Of a stretch of DNA of 30,495 nucleotides, positions 7,960 through 16,458 are shown piece after piece (the stretch's first letter is position 1; each line of letters begins with the position of its first letter). The position numbers and the translations under genes were made by a program. Source of the DNA: Bin55 sp028819195. Lineage in GTDB: Bacteria > Pseudomonadota > Gammaproteobacteria > Pseudomonadales > Azotimanducaceae. The notes under the pieces are model-generated. The model did not search any database. It had not been told where the DNA came from and saw only the letters and a program-made list of their open reading frames with translations. The DNA lies in contig JAPPMF010000001.1 of NCBI GenBank assembly GCA_028819195.1, positions 1-30,495 of the forward strand, read 5' to 3'.

Positions 7960-8583
7960 TTAGTTGTCTTTCTTTGGCATTAGTCGATCGTCGATTTCTT
8001 TCGCGCGTTGGTATGCTGGTCGTTCTTTTAGACGCGAAATATAGTCTACAAAAGCCGGACGTTCGTCCACAGTCTTAAACTGCAAACCCCAGATTACATG
8101 CGAACCAACATAAACGTCGGCAGCACTAAATTGGTTACCAGCGATAAACTCATCGGCAATAAGTTTTGCTTCCAGTGTATTAAGAACTCGTTCTAATTTA
8201 CCATAGCCGATCATCGGTTGTTTTTCTTTTGGTACTTCAAATCCCAACGCGTGGTTAGTAACTGCCTGTTCGATTGGTCCCGCACCAAAAAACAACCAAC
8301 GATAGTAGGAACCGCGATTCCCCGACTCAGGAAGCAGTCCTTTTTCAGGGAAGCGATCAGCTAGAAAAGCACATATTCCGGCTACTTCGGTAATAATTTC
8401 GTTACCACAGGTTAACGCCGGAACTTTACCCATTGGGTTGATTGCGAGGTAGTTTTCACTTTTCATCGGTGGCCCGTACTCGACGATTTCAGTGGTATAT
8501 TCCACACCGAGTTCTTCAAGCATCCAACGTACTATGCGACCGCGCGACATGGGGTGGGTGTAAAAGGTAATCGTATTATCCAT
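7960..8583 (-). CDS. Glutathione S-transferase family protein
   Basis: Cytosolic GST-fold protein of 207 residues. The N-terminal thioredoxin-like domain (about 1-78) reads 'TITFYTHPMSRGRIVRWMLEE', with the family Ser/Arg in the active-site loop, then the cis-proline segment 'MGKVPALTCGNEIITEVAGICAFLADRFP' for glutathione binding. The C-terminal all-helical domain has 'NQFSAADVYVGSHVIWG', containing the conserved N-capping Asp of GST helix 6. I chose ATG 8583, which has GGAA 7 nt upstream; an in-frame TTG at 8595 would add four residues. Substrate is unknown. It lies upstream of tRNA-Ser on the same strand and divergent from the repeat-protein gene at 8780. Confidence 0.92.
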   Translation of the reverse strand: MDNTITFYTHPMSRGRIVRWMLEELGVEYTTEIVEYGPPMKSENYLAINPMGKVPALTCGNEIITEVAGICAFLADRFPEKGLLPESGNRGSYYRWLFFGAGPIEQAVTNHALGFEVPKEKQPMIGYGKLERVLNTLEAKLIADEFIAGNQFSAADVYVGSHVIWGLQFKTVDERPAFVDYISRLKERPAYQRAKEIDDRLMPKKDN

Positions 8584-8779
8584 GATAAATTCCAATAAAA
8601 TTCATGAAAAATTATAAACTTCGTTAAGTATTCGGTGTTATTCCAAACGCTTCTCGCCTAGGCGTCCAAATTTTTAGCTATTGTGACACTTTGCGTGTCC
8701 TATTCTTCGGAAAAACACGAAAGTAATCAAAGTGTTAAAATAATAATACCTTTGGCTCACACTTGTCGCAGATTGTCTG

Positions 8780-10774
8780 ATGAACAAACCTATGAATTCA
8801 ACTAATTCATTCCTCGAGTTTCGCTCTTTACTGGTTGGAGTAGGGATTGCTACGGTCGTTCTATTGATCGTGTATTTGGTCATTCCAGTGCCTAAAGAAA
8901 CCTCTCCCACCGTTTCGCCAACTCCAGAAGTCGCAGAATCTGTAGAAGTGGTAGACCTTAATGAATCCACACTTGATGAAGAAAACGAAACTGACGGTAT
9001 ACCTGAAACTAGCACATCTGTTCCAGGCATTGACATGTCGAAAGTGTCGACATTTGAAGACATTTTGACAAACTTTTCTAGTTCGTTTGAACGATTCTCT
9101 GCAATTTACCAGTTAGCCGGACAATCGACCGAAAACCAACTAGTCACCCTTCTGAATGAAGTAAACGACTTTCAGTTTGATATAACAAACGAATATTGGA
9201 AAACCGATACCTTAAGTATTCTGCTTCGGCGTTTAGTTGCTGTCAATCCAGTCACAGCTACTGCACAATTCAAACAACTTAGTCAAGACAAACAACGGTA
9301 CATCGTAACTTTTGTTTTTTATGATTGGGCCAAAATAGATTTGGATGGTGCAATCGCTTTTGTTACCGATTCTGACGACTACATCATTAAATTTGTAGCG
9401 GCCGACGGCATCATGGAAGCAAACTCTTCGCTACCGACTGAAAAACTCAAAGACTTAGCCAACCGCCTTGGAGGGCCGGGTGAGGATTACTTACGCCGCC
9501 ACTTTGCGGAAGACTTTTATGAGGAAGAGTTAGCCAATCCAGAAGCAGCTTGGTTTGAATTAGCTGATGATCCTGCTCTCTTTGATTACGACAATATGCA
9601 TCGTATATGGACTGTCGTCGAAGCTTGGGTGAAAAAAGACGGTATCGCGATAATTGACACAATGATAGAAACGATACCGGATGAAGACATGAAATATTCG
9701 GTACTGAACAATGCAATTCAAACAGCAGCATCGATAGACCCTGTTGAGGCTTTAGATTATGCATTGGCTTTGGATGCAGAAGAACGCTATTCGTCCTACG
9801 GAATGATTGTAGTACAAACTTGGGCGCAGTCGGAGCCGTTATCGGCTTTAGATCAAATAATCAGTCTTGAATCGGATATCGACAAGAATCGTTTGGTTAC
9901 TTCGCTTTTTAGTACTTGGGCACACAACGACGCCGAGACTATGCTGGATTCGCTAGGTCGTGTTCCAGAAGAGTACCAAGATACTGCGCGAGTAGCTGCT
10001 ATTCAATCGCTAGCTTTTCAAACGGATGAGGAGTCGGAAAGTGGGCTTGAGAAGGCAGTAAGTTTGCTGGCTGAGGTAAGAAATGAATCTTCAAAGATGC
10101 AAGCTGCTCGCACGATTGCTATAGCATGGGCACGAGAAGACCTAGACGAGGCGTTGAATTGGGCTGTCACGGATCCAAATGTTGAAGGGTTCGGCGAGCA
10201 ATTAGTTGGTCAAATGTTGACTAATATTGCCTACTCTGATCCCGATAAAGCATTTGAGACCGCCTTAGCACAACCGCTTGTCGGTGAAGGCGACGACGCG
10301 GTAGGAATGGAAGCACAAGTGTTGTCGATAATGGGGTACTCCAACCTTGATAAAGCCATGGAGTTTTTACCAAAGGTTCGAGAAGGTAAAACCAAGACGC
10401 AAGCAATTAGTGGGCTTGGTAGTGCTTTAGCAATGAATGGTCGTATCGAGGAAGCAGTTGAACTTGGTAACGATTTGCCGGAGAATGAACAACTCGCGTA
10501 CTATACGAATGTCGGAACGTCGTCGCTGACGATGGGGATGATTGCTGGTGGTTCAGATACCTCAGTATTTGACACTCTGGACATGATCCCCTCTGACGAG
10601 GCTAAGTCCAAAATCGCGGTTACGGCGGTAATGATGAATTCAATGAACGCTACTCTTTCAGAAGACGAAATTGAATCTCTAAAAGAAGAGTATATATCAG
10701 AAGAAGACCTTGAGGAGATGGAAGAGGGAATGGAACAGATGGGGACCTTTCCTATGCCATTTTTCGGTCTATAA
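8780..10774 (+). CDS. Membrane-anchored helical-repeat protein, paralog 1
   Basis: A 664-residue protein of unknown function. A short cytoplasmic start leads to one membrane helix at about residues 17-36 (LLVGVGIATVVLLIVYLVIP). An acidic Ser/Thr/Glu linker (about 40-95) follows, then about 500 residues of degenerate 30-35-residue helical repeats with the core pattern (W/Y)A-x-x-(D/E)-x-x-x-A-(L/I). Examples are FYDWAKIDLDGAIAF, TWAQSEPLSALDQI, TWAHNDAETML, AWAREDLDEALNW and IAYSDPDKAFETAL. This suggests an alpha-solenoid in the periplasm held by an N-terminal anchor. The C-terminus is acidic and Met-rich and ends FPMPFFGL. It is followed 79 nt later by a close paralog. Similar 'WAxxDPxxAL' repeats occur in large hypothetical proteins of several phyla (recollection, not searched). 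Confidence 0.88.
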   Translation: MNKPMNSTNSFLEFRSLLVGVGIATVVLLIVYLVIPVPKETSPTVSPTPEVAESVEVVDLNESTLDEENETDGIPETSTSVPGIDMSKVSTFEDILTNFSSSFERFSAIYQLAGQSTENQLVTLLNEVNDFQFDITNEYWKTDTLSILLRRLVAVNPVTATAQFKQLSQDKQRYIVTFVFYDWAKIDLDGAIAFVTDSDDYIIKFVAADGIMEANSSLPTEKLKDLANRLGGPGEDYLRRHFAEDFYEEELANPEAAWFELADDPALFDYDNMHRIWTVVEAWVKKDGIAIIDTMIETIPDEDMKYSVLNNAIQTAASIDPVEALDYALALDAEERYSSYGMIVVQTWAQSEPLSALDQIISLESDIDKNRLVTSLFSTWAHNDAETMLDSLGRVPEEYQDTARVAAIQSLAFQTDEESESGLEKAVSLLAEVRNESSKMQAARTIAIAWAREDLDEALNWAVTDPNVEGFGEQLVGQMLTNIAYSDPDKAFETALAQPLVGEGDDAVGMEAQVLSIMGYSNLDKAMEFLPKVREGKTKTQAISGLGSALAMNGRIEEAVELGNDLPENEQLAYYTNVGTSSLTMGMIAGGSDTSVFDTLDMIPSDEAKSKIAVTAVMMNSMNATLSEDEIESLKEEYISEEDLEEMEEGMEQMGTFPMPFFGL

Positions 10775-10853
10775 CCAATCAGTAATTAGTCGCCGCTTAC
10801 TTTATAGCAGAACCTAAACGCGTTAAATTCACACTATTGAAGGTAAAAGAGTT

Positions 10854-12860
10854 ATGTCCGCAAACCAATCTATCAGTCGCCCCTTTCCTAACTTACTATC
10901 GGTAATCGTTGGTGTTGTACTTGCTTCGGCAGTTTTGATTGTGTTGTATTTTATAACACCATTGAACAAGTCGGAAATTACACAAGGTTTGGTAACCAGC
11001 AATACCGGGAGTACACCTATCCCTACTGAACGCGAGTCTACATTTGGTACGACTAACCCGATGGACAAAGTTCAAGAAGTAGGTAGTTTATCTGACATTC
11101 TAGACATTTACCAGACTTCATTTGATCGATACTTAGCGATCTATCACATTTGTAGTAATGCAAGTGAACAACGACTAGTTGGGCTGTTCGAAGAAGCTGT
11201 AAGTCTTACACTAGATGAGACGAGTAAATTCTTGGGAAGACAATTTGTTGGAATTGTGCTAAGCAGGATGGTCAGCATAGACTCCGAGAAAGCACAATCC
11301 TTGTTCGCTGAACTTGACGCTGAAACGCAACAACAGACTGCATATGACTTGACTAACGAATGGAGTAGATTCGATTTGGAAGGTGCTACACAGTTCGTGG
11401 AAAGTCTACCTCAAGAGCAAATCAACGACGACGATCATGCCACATTTAATCAGCAAATCTTCCAATCGGAGGAAGAGATGATGGCGAGTTTGCACGGAGC
11501 GAAGTACAGCGCTGCGCGGGGAATCATCGATTCTCAACGAATGCTGTCGGAACAGGAGTTAATCGCGTTGGGCGAATCATTAAATGTCAGTGAATATGTT
11601 GATGGTATATTCTTTCAAGTTCAACTCTTGGAAGATACCCAAAACCCGGAAACGGCCTGGCAAGAAATTTCTGCGGATCCAGAACAACTGAATTTGACAA
11701 ACAGCAGCCGATTGATGAACATTGTCCAAGCATGGGTGAAAAAGAGTGGCATTACCGTTATGGACAACGTATTGGAAGCCGTTCCCGGAGACGATACCAA
11801 AATGACGCTAATGGCCAGCGCGCTTGAGATTGCCGCGAAGACAGACCCCGAAGGAGCTTTTGATTATGCGCTAGCTAATAGTACCGGAGGGTTTGGATAT
11901 AGCTACGGCTTATCTTTGGTGGTAGAGGAATGGTCTAAAACAGACCCCTATGCGGCGTTAGAGCGGGTCGCAGTAGTTGAATCCGGTATGCAAAGATACC
12001 AAATGTTACATACGGTTTTCTATAAGATGGCTAGGGATGATCTACAGGGTTTTATCGAAGACATTCATCGTTTTCCGGAAAACTTAAGGGATAGTGCTCG
12101 AGGGCAAGCGATTGAGTCTTTAATGGACGACGACGAACGCGAATCTGCCTTAGCGATATTTGCTGAACTAGAAAGTTCCGAAGTGAAAACGCAAGCAGCA
12201 TACAGTATTGTCGAAGATTGGGTGGACTCCGATCCTAAAGCGGCCTTTGATTGGGTAATGAATGAACCAGCGACCGAATCGGTTCGTTCTATGCTTGGTT
12301 CCATGGTCTTGGGATCGATGGCAGATTCTAATCCCGACGAAGCTTTTTCATTTGCACTGAATCATCCCCTCAAAAGTGATGATGCCGTTGGGTTAGAAGC
12401 GTCCGTCTTATCCTATATAGGAATGGATGATGTTGATGCAGCATTGAAGCTTCTACCCAAGGTCCGAGATGGCAAGACTAAGTACCAAGCATATCTTGGT
12501 GTTGGTGGTAACTTAGCTAGAGAAGGGCGAATATCTGAGGCGATTAATCTTGGTAACGATTTACCTGCAGATCAGCATGATTCTTACTATACCGCTGTGG
12601 GTACTAATGCGATTAACATGGGAATGTTCGGTGGATCTGACTCTGATACGTCGATTTTTGACACTATTGATTTACTACCTTCTGAAAATGCTAGATCAAA
12701 AACGGCGTCGTCGGCCATTCTCATGAATAGTTTTTCTAAGAAATATTCGGATGAAGAAATAGAGACTTTGAAGGGATACCTAACTGAAGAAGATCTGAAA
12801 GATTTGGAAGAAGGAGAAGACCAATTGGATTCGTTTCCTATGCCATTTCTAGGGTTCTAG
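10854..12860 (+). CDS. Membrane-anchored helical-repeat protein, paralog 2
   Basis: A 668-residue tandem paralog of the preceding gene with the same architecture: membrane helix at about 14-35 (LLSVIVGVVLASAVLIVLYFITP), low-complexity linker, degenerate helical repeats and a matching acidic tail ending FPMPFLGF. Collinear matches run the whole length, for example 'QAWVKKSGITVMDNVLEAVPGDDTK' against 'EAWVKKDGIAIIDTM', and 'LPKVRDGKTK' against 'LPKVREGKTK'. ATG 10854 has AAGG about 10 nt upstream. The pair looks like an old duplication that kept both frames open, so both are probably functional and may interact. Function unknown; a solenoid scaffold in the periplasm is an inference. Confidence 0.88.
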   Translation: MSANQSISRPFPNLLSVIVGVVLASAVLIVLYFITPLNKSEITQGLVTSNTGSTPIPTERESTFGTTNPMDKVQEVGSLSDILDIYQTSFDRYLAIYHICSNASEQRLVGLFEEAVSLTLDETSKFLGRQFVGIVLSRMVSIDSEKAQSLFAELDAETQQQTAYDLTNEWSRFDLEGATQFVESLPQEQINDDDHATFNQQIFQSEEEMMASLHGAKYSAARGIIDSQRMLSEQELIALGESLNVSEYVDGIFFQVQLLEDTQNPETAWQEISADPEQLNLTNSSRLMNIVQAWVKKSGITVMDNVLEAVPGDDTKMTLMASALEIAAKTDPEGAFDYALANSTGGFGYSYGLSLVVEEWSKTDPYAALERVAVVESGMQRYQMLHTVFYKMARDDLQGFIEDIHRFPENLRDSARGQAIESLMDDDERESALAIFAELESSEVKTQAAYSIVEDWVDSDPKAAFDWVMNEPATESVRSMLGSMVLGSMADSNPDEAFSFALNHPLKSDDAVGLEASVLSYIGMDDVDAALKLLPKVRDGKTKYQAYLGVGGNLAREGRISEAINLGNDLPADQHDSYYTAVGTNAINMGMFGGSDSDTSIFDTIDLLPSENARSKTASSAILMNSFSKKYSDEEIETLKGYLTEEDLKDLEEGEDQLDSFPMPFLGF

Positions 12861-13004
12861 AAGTTTCAATAAACAGTTCTACTTTATTATCGCAGTAGAT
12901 GTCAATTCACCGGATTTGTCCGATGGTTGCGGACGACCTCTTCAGTGATCGCACCGTCTAGTAAGATTAGGCACACTTGTATTGCGACCAATGGCTTTAG
13001 CGTC

Positions 13005-13877
13005 TTATAGTCGAGGGGGCCATAGAATCAACTTTGGTGTCCGTTGCACATATTGCTCGTAGTCGGGATTACTTCCCCACCGCTTGTTCGCACTTTCATC
13101 CAACATACGTATCCCGCTAATTCTAGTAAGCAGCAACCAAACGAACAACGGCGACACGAGTGTTATGAATTGCCAACCTCGCATGCTGGGAAAGGCTATG
13201 ATGGCAATTCCGATCCAAAGCATGATTTCTCCAAAATAATTAGGGTGTTGCGACCAAGCCCATAGGCCACTCGAAATAAACTTGTGCTCGTTTTTCGGCT
13301 GCTGGTTGAATCTCGACTTCTGCCAATCCGCAGTGGCTTCAATCGTGAAGCCAGTGAGCCACAGTGATACTCCAACAAGCAGCCATGCGTCGATTGGGAA
13401 CGAGGACTCGAGCGATGTCAAAACCACCAACGCAGCTGAGGAAGTCACCGTAATCCATAATGCTTGCAGAGTCCACGTCATGAAGAACAACGAAAAATTC
13501 TGCTTGATTTTGTCGAATCTTCGGTCTGAACCCGATTTGATTATTCGATTAGTCAGGAAAAGACCCAAACGGGCAGCCCATACTGTGACGCAACCAGCGA
13601 CAATTACGGCACGAACTTCAAACGTTCCAGATAACGTTATCGCCACCCATGCGGCCAACAAGAATCCCACAGATCCCATGAGATCGAAGAATTTCTCCGT
13701 TCGCTGAATCCAAGATGGAAGAAATGAAAGCCATTGCAACGCAAAGGTTCCGACTACTATAAGAACGTAGATCGACACTCCAGAAATACGTGCTCCCGAC
13801 GTACTTCCAGCAAAGGCAATCAAAATTCCTGCTAGAAATGCGGAAATCGTCGCTAGCCAAATGGTTGTTTTGTTCAT
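13005..13877 (-). CDS. DUF1295 integral membrane protein (steroid 5-alpha-reductase-like)
   Basis: Polytopic membrane protein of the DUF1295 group, related to steroid 5-alpha-reductases and ICMT-like enzymes. It has about 290 residues from ATG 13877 (MNKTTIW); an in-frame GTG at 13928 would add 17 polar residues. Six or more hydrophobic segments are visible. The C-terminal hallmark is 'GLWAWSQHPNYFGEIMLWIG', with the His-Pro-Asn-Tyr cofactor-site motif, followed by 'RISGIRMLDESANKRWGSNPDYEQYVQRTP'. The NADPH-dependent reductase role is inferred from the superfamily; the true substrate is unknown. The gene sits inverted between paralog 2 and the remnant of a third paralog, as if inserted into that array. 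Confidence 0.9.
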   Translation of the reverse strand: MNKTTIWLATISAFLAGILIAFAGSTSGARISGVSIYVLIVVGTFALQWLSFLPSWIQRTEKFFDLMGSVGFLLAAWVAITLSGTFEVRAVIVAGCVTVWAARLGLFLTNRIIKSGSDRRFDKIKQNFSLFFMTWTLQALWITVTSSAALVVLTSLESSFPIDAWLLVGVSLWLTGFTIEATADWQKSRFNQQPKNEHKFISSGLWAWSQHPNYFGEIMLWIGIAIIAFPSMRGWQFITLVSPLFVWLLLTRISGIRMLDESANKRWGSNPDYEQYVQRTPKLILWPPRL

Positions 13878-14048
13878 CCGCGAGATGATGATTTCTGCTG
13901 CATTTTCTCCGTCTACACTATCGAACACACGTTGGTAGTGTGTTCACCTTGTGTCCTCTCTCTGTTGAAACTAGATTGAAAGAAAATTGAATGCCGAATC
14001 ATATAAATGAGATAGCTCTGATAGACGCGTTAGTGCATTTTGCACACG

Positions 14049-14158
14049 GTGGAAATCGAGACTATAAAAACATTCATAATGGAAGAAAATATGAAAGATT
14101 TGGAAGGAGAATACCAATTAGGTTCGTTCCCTATGCCTTAATCTGGGCTCTAGAAGTT
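14049..14158 (+). pseudogene. Remnant: C-terminal tail of a third helical-repeat paralog
   Basis: In one frame this stretch reads VEIETIKTFIMEENMKDLE then GEYQLGSFPMP and a stop at 14139-14141. It aligns with the last residues of paralog 2 (EEIETLKGYLTEEDLKDLEE, GEDQLDSFPMP). Nucleotide identity is also high: 'atgaaagatttggaa' and 'tctagaagtt' are shared or nearly so, and the match extends past the stop codon. Upstream of about 14045 the match fades and the frame has a stop at 14031-14033. This is the stump of a third tandem copy whose body is gone. The overlapping ATG frame at 13991-14197 is in a different register and is not a real gene. Confidence 0.8.
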
Positions 14159-14196
14159 AGCAGCAAACCTCTCATTCCCAAGATGAAACTGTTATA

Positions 14197-14215
14197 AATT
14201 TCCGTCGCGGAAATT
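14197..14215 (+). terminator. Perfect hairpin downstream of the paralog remnant
   Basis: AATTTCCG-TCG-CGGAAATT is a perfect 8-bp inverted repeat with a 3-nt loop. It lies about 55 nt after the remnant's stop and is followed on the plus strand by a loosely T-rich stretch (CTAGTACAATTTACTTTT). It may be the surviving terminator of the lost third paralog. There is no tight U-tract, so this is tentative. Confidence 0.35.
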
Positions 14216-14322
14216 CTAGTACAATTTACTTTTAGCAAGATGTAGTATCGAGTACCCACCGAGCAGTTCTTTCGAGTTACGAGTAAGTAAAGCTAAAATC
14301 TGTAAAAAAAATCAGGTTATGG

Positions 14323-14351
14323 TTGCGCATGTTGTCAATCATGTATATAAT
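14323..14351 (+). promoter_or_regulatory. Candidate sigma-70 promoter for the coiled-coil gene
   Basis: A consensus -10 hexamer TATAAT at 14346-14351 is preceded at 17-nt spacing by TTGCGC (14323-14328; half-match to TTGACA). It lies 39 nt upstream of ATG 14391 in an AT-rich region. Read by eye only. Confidence 0.4.
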
Positions 14352-14390
14352 TGTTAGTTGACGATATTAAAATACATATGATTAATAGTT

Positions 14391-14996
14391 ATGAATCAAA
14401 ACACACTAGATAGAAAAACCTCGATCCAAAGGCTTAGAGATGCCGATTGTGCTTTACCTTTAGCAGAAGCAATCGTCGATGTAGTCGCAATAAACCGTGG
14501 TGAAATCGTGACCAATTCCGATTTTGTGTCTCTCAGTGGTGCAGTTGAAGAGGTGCAAACCGATATTTCTGAACTGAAGACCGATGTGTCAGTACTGAAG
14601 ACTGATGTGTCAGTGCTGAAGACCGACGTTTCCATACTCAAGACCGATGTTTTCGAACTGAAGACGGATGTTTCGGAATTGAAGACAGATGTATCGGTGC
14701 TAAAGAAGGATGTATCCGAACTTAAGGATGGTGCTAAAGAACAAAAACATGAAATCCAAATACTAAGGATTGACTTCAAAAATCTTGAAGAAAAGATCGA
14801 CTTACGATTCGATACCATGAGAGCTGACTTTGATGTTCTGAAGGCAGAATTCAAGGGTATCACAGGGCGATTTGAAGGATTAAGTAAAGAATTTGAAGCT
14901 CTACGCCCACGAATAATTGTTTGGATGTTAGGCGGAATAATTTTTTCGGCAGCGCTCATCCACGGTATTGAAGCACTCGTTAGAGTTTTCACGTAA
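14391..14996 (+). CDS. Coiled-coil protein with C-terminal membrane anchor (DUF1640-like)
   Basis: A 201-residue protein. The head (1-50) carries 'DADCALPLAEAIVDVVA', resembling the short helical start of DUF1640/CCDC90-type proteins. Residues 56-111 are eight consecutive 7-residue units of the type K-T-D-V-S-x-L, a textbook heptad with Val and Leu as core positions. A longer irregular coiled coil follows (about 115-172: EQKHEIQILRIDF, NLEEKIDLRFDTMRADFDVLKAEF). One membrane helix lies at about 175-195 (RIIVWMLGGIIFSAALIHGI). It likely forms a trimeric or dimeric rod anchored at its C-terminus. Function is unknown. The heptad block is also a 21-bp DNA repeat array, prone to length change. The long reverse-strand frame here is an artefact of that repeat. 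Confidence 0.85.
   Translation: MNQNTLDRKTSIQRLRDADCALPLAEAIVDVVAINRGEIVTNSDFVSLSGAVEEVQTDISELKTDVSVLKTDVSVLKTDVSILKTDVFELKTDVSELKTDVSVLKKDVSELKDGAKEQKHEIQILRIDFKNLEEKIDLRFDTMRADFDVLKAEFKGITGRFEGLSKEFEALRPRIIVWMLGGIIFSAALIHGIEALVRVFT
14556..14723 (+). repeat. 21-bp in-frame tandem repeat, 8 units
   Basis: Eight adjacent 21-bp units of the form 'ctgaagaccgatgtgtcagt' with base differences encode QTDISEL, KTDVSVL, KTDVSVL, KTDVSIL, KTDVFEL, KTDVSEL, KTDVSVL and KKDVSEL. Third-position changes are common but the Lys-Thr-Asp-Val core is kept, so the array expanded and then drifted under protein selection. Confidence 0.9.
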
Positions 14997-15056
14997 CCGA
15001 TATTTGAGACTTCCTTTCTTTCTAGATTTCGAATCCAGAACTCTAAAACTCGATAG

Positions 15057-15081
15057 ACTTGCCGCGATCAGTTCGGCAAGT
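15057..15081 (+). terminator. Candidate terminator after the coiled-coil gene
   Basis: ACTTGCCG-CGATCAGTT-CGGCAAGT forms a perfect 8-bp stem with a 9-nt loop, 60 nt after the coiled-coil stop, followed by TTATTG. A second hairpin (TGGTGGT...ACCACCA, within 15090-15112) abuts the convergent end of mtaD. Together they may separate the two convergent units. Neither has a strong T-run. Confidence 0.42.
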
Positions 15082-15113
15082 TATTGAACTGGTGGTGGTT
15101 TGGTTACCACCAT

Positions 15114-16442
15114 TCATTTGCGGATCGATCTAATCTCTTTAGTCATACGCGACACATCACTCCGTAGTTGCTCAACATCAATAGTTGTTGGTTCTCGATT
15201 TTGAAGTAAAACTCGGCCATTTACAAATACATTCACGACATCGTGAATGTGAGTGGTATACACAAGATGAGAGAACACATCGTAAATGGGAAGTTGATGC
15301 GCATTTCGCAGTTCAACTTGTATTAGATCAGCGCAGAATCCTTCTTTTAACTTTCCCAAATTGTGGGCTGCACCAAACGCGCGAGCTCCGTTAGTTGTCG
15401 CCACCTCTAAGGTCTGCTGGGCGGGTAGTTCTGTAGGATTCATGGAGTTTAACTTTTGTAGAAATGTTGCTAGTCGCATTTCTTCCCACAGATCAAGATC
15501 GTTATTACTAGCCGTACCATCGGTACCAAGACCGACGCAAACACCGTGTTCAAGCATTGCTGAAACTGGACTAAAACCTGATGCGAGTTTTGCATTAGAA
15601 GAGGGATTGTGAATCGCTGCTACATTCTTGTTTGCGAGAATCTCCATTTCTCCATCTTGCGGCCATACTACATGTGCGGCGATAACGGAATTATCAAAGA
15701 ATCCTATGTCGTCTAGAAATCGAATGGGAGTAGATTGATAGTGTTCCTTCGCGTAATCAACTTCAAACTGAGTCTCCGATAAATGTATGTGTACAGGAAC
15801 ATTCAGTTGATTTGCTAAATCGCGTAATTCAATCAATTCTTGTCGATCAAGTGTATATATGGAATGGCCAGCAAGGATAGGATGTACTGTTGTATTTTGC
15901 TTCGACCACTTTTGTACGAATTCCTGTGCTTGTAGCCACTGATCTTCCATGTTCTTTGCGTCGTTACGAGGCACGTTTGCAATCGTTGCGGCGACCCAAG
16001 CTCGTATTCCTATTTCGTCCACAACATTAGCAATTTCTTCGTGAAACATGTACATGTCAGCAAAACTCGTAGTACCACCACACAACATTTCCCAACAGGC
16101 AAGGCGAGTTCCGATTTCCACCATCTCTGGCGACAGTACTGCTGCTTCAAGTGGAAAAATGTGTTCTTCTAGCCATTCTTTGAGGCTTAAATCATCGGCA
16201 TAACCTCGAAACAATGTCATTGTCGCATGAGTGTGACCATTGATTAAGCCGGGAAGTAAGATTCGATCTTTTCCGGAAAACTTTGTTGTTGAAGTAAACC
16301 GCGCCTCTACATCCCGTTTCGACCCGACCGCGCAGAAGCACCCTTGGTCGATCGCAACCGCACCATTCTCAATGACGGGATTTTCAGAGTCCATTGTCGC
16401 GACAAAGTCGCCATAGACAATGGAATCAACACTAGTTTTCAA
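15114..16442 (-). CDS. mtaD: 5-methylthioadenosine/S-adenosylhomocysteine deaminase family amidohydrolase
   Basis: Metal-dependent amidohydrolase of the TRZ/ATZ family, closest to MtaD. These enzymes deaminate methylthioadenosine or S-adenosylhomocysteine to inosine forms in purine/methionine salvage; related members act on other aminohydrolase substrates. The 442 residues match the family. Metal ligands and active-site motifs are GHTHAT (His70, His72), HIHLSETQFE (218-227), AAHVVWP (255-261) and LGTDGTASNNDLDLWEEMR (305-323, Asp308). The start is a TTG at 16442; no ATG or GTG lies upstream of the conserved N-terminus. It begins 16 nt after the lipoprotein gene, so translation may be coupled. 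Exact substrate is not provable from sequence. Confidence 0.88.
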   Translation of the reverse strand: MKTSVDSIVYGDFVATMDSENPVIENGAVAIDQGCFCAVGSKRDVEARFTSTTKFSGKDRILLPGLINGHTHATMTLFRGYADDLSLKEWLEEHIFPLEAAVLSPEMVEIGTRLACWEMLCGGTTSFADMYMFHEEIANVVDEIGIRAWVAATIANVPRNDAKNMEDQWLQAQEFVQKWSKQNTTVHPILAGHSIYTLDRQELIELRDLANQLNVPVHIHLSETQFEVDYAKEHYQSTPIRFLDDIGFFDNSVIAAHVVWPQDGEMEILANKNVAAIHNPSSNAKLASGFSPVSAMLEHGVCVGLGTDGTASNNDLDLWEEMRLATFLQKLNSMNPTELPAQQTLEVATTNGARAFGAAHNLGKLKEGFCADLIQVELRNAHQLPIYDVFSHLVYTTHIHDVVNVFVNGRVLLQNREPTTIDVEQLRSDVSRMTKEIRSIRK

Positions 16443-16458
16443 AGAACCGAACCGAAAT

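Noticed and set aside
13282..13707. 141-codon plus-strand frame inside the DUF1295 gene
   Set aside because: The minus-strand frame carries the conserved HPNYFGE motif and membrane helices, so this one is a shadow.
13991..14197. 68-codon plus-strand frame starting with ATG
   Set aside because: It overlaps the paralog remnant in a different register; the homologous register reads the tail of the helical-repeat protein, so this frame is incidental.
14556..14723. CRISPR-like array
   Set aside because: The units are directly abutting 21-mers without spacers and lie in frame inside a protein gene.
14396..14992. Long minus-strand frame opposite the coiled-coil gene, with its own repeat pattern
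   Set aside because: The 21-bp array keeps the reverse strand open; the peptide is a Ser/Thr/Val repeat with no sensible start, while the plus-strand protein has a proper coiled coil and anchor.
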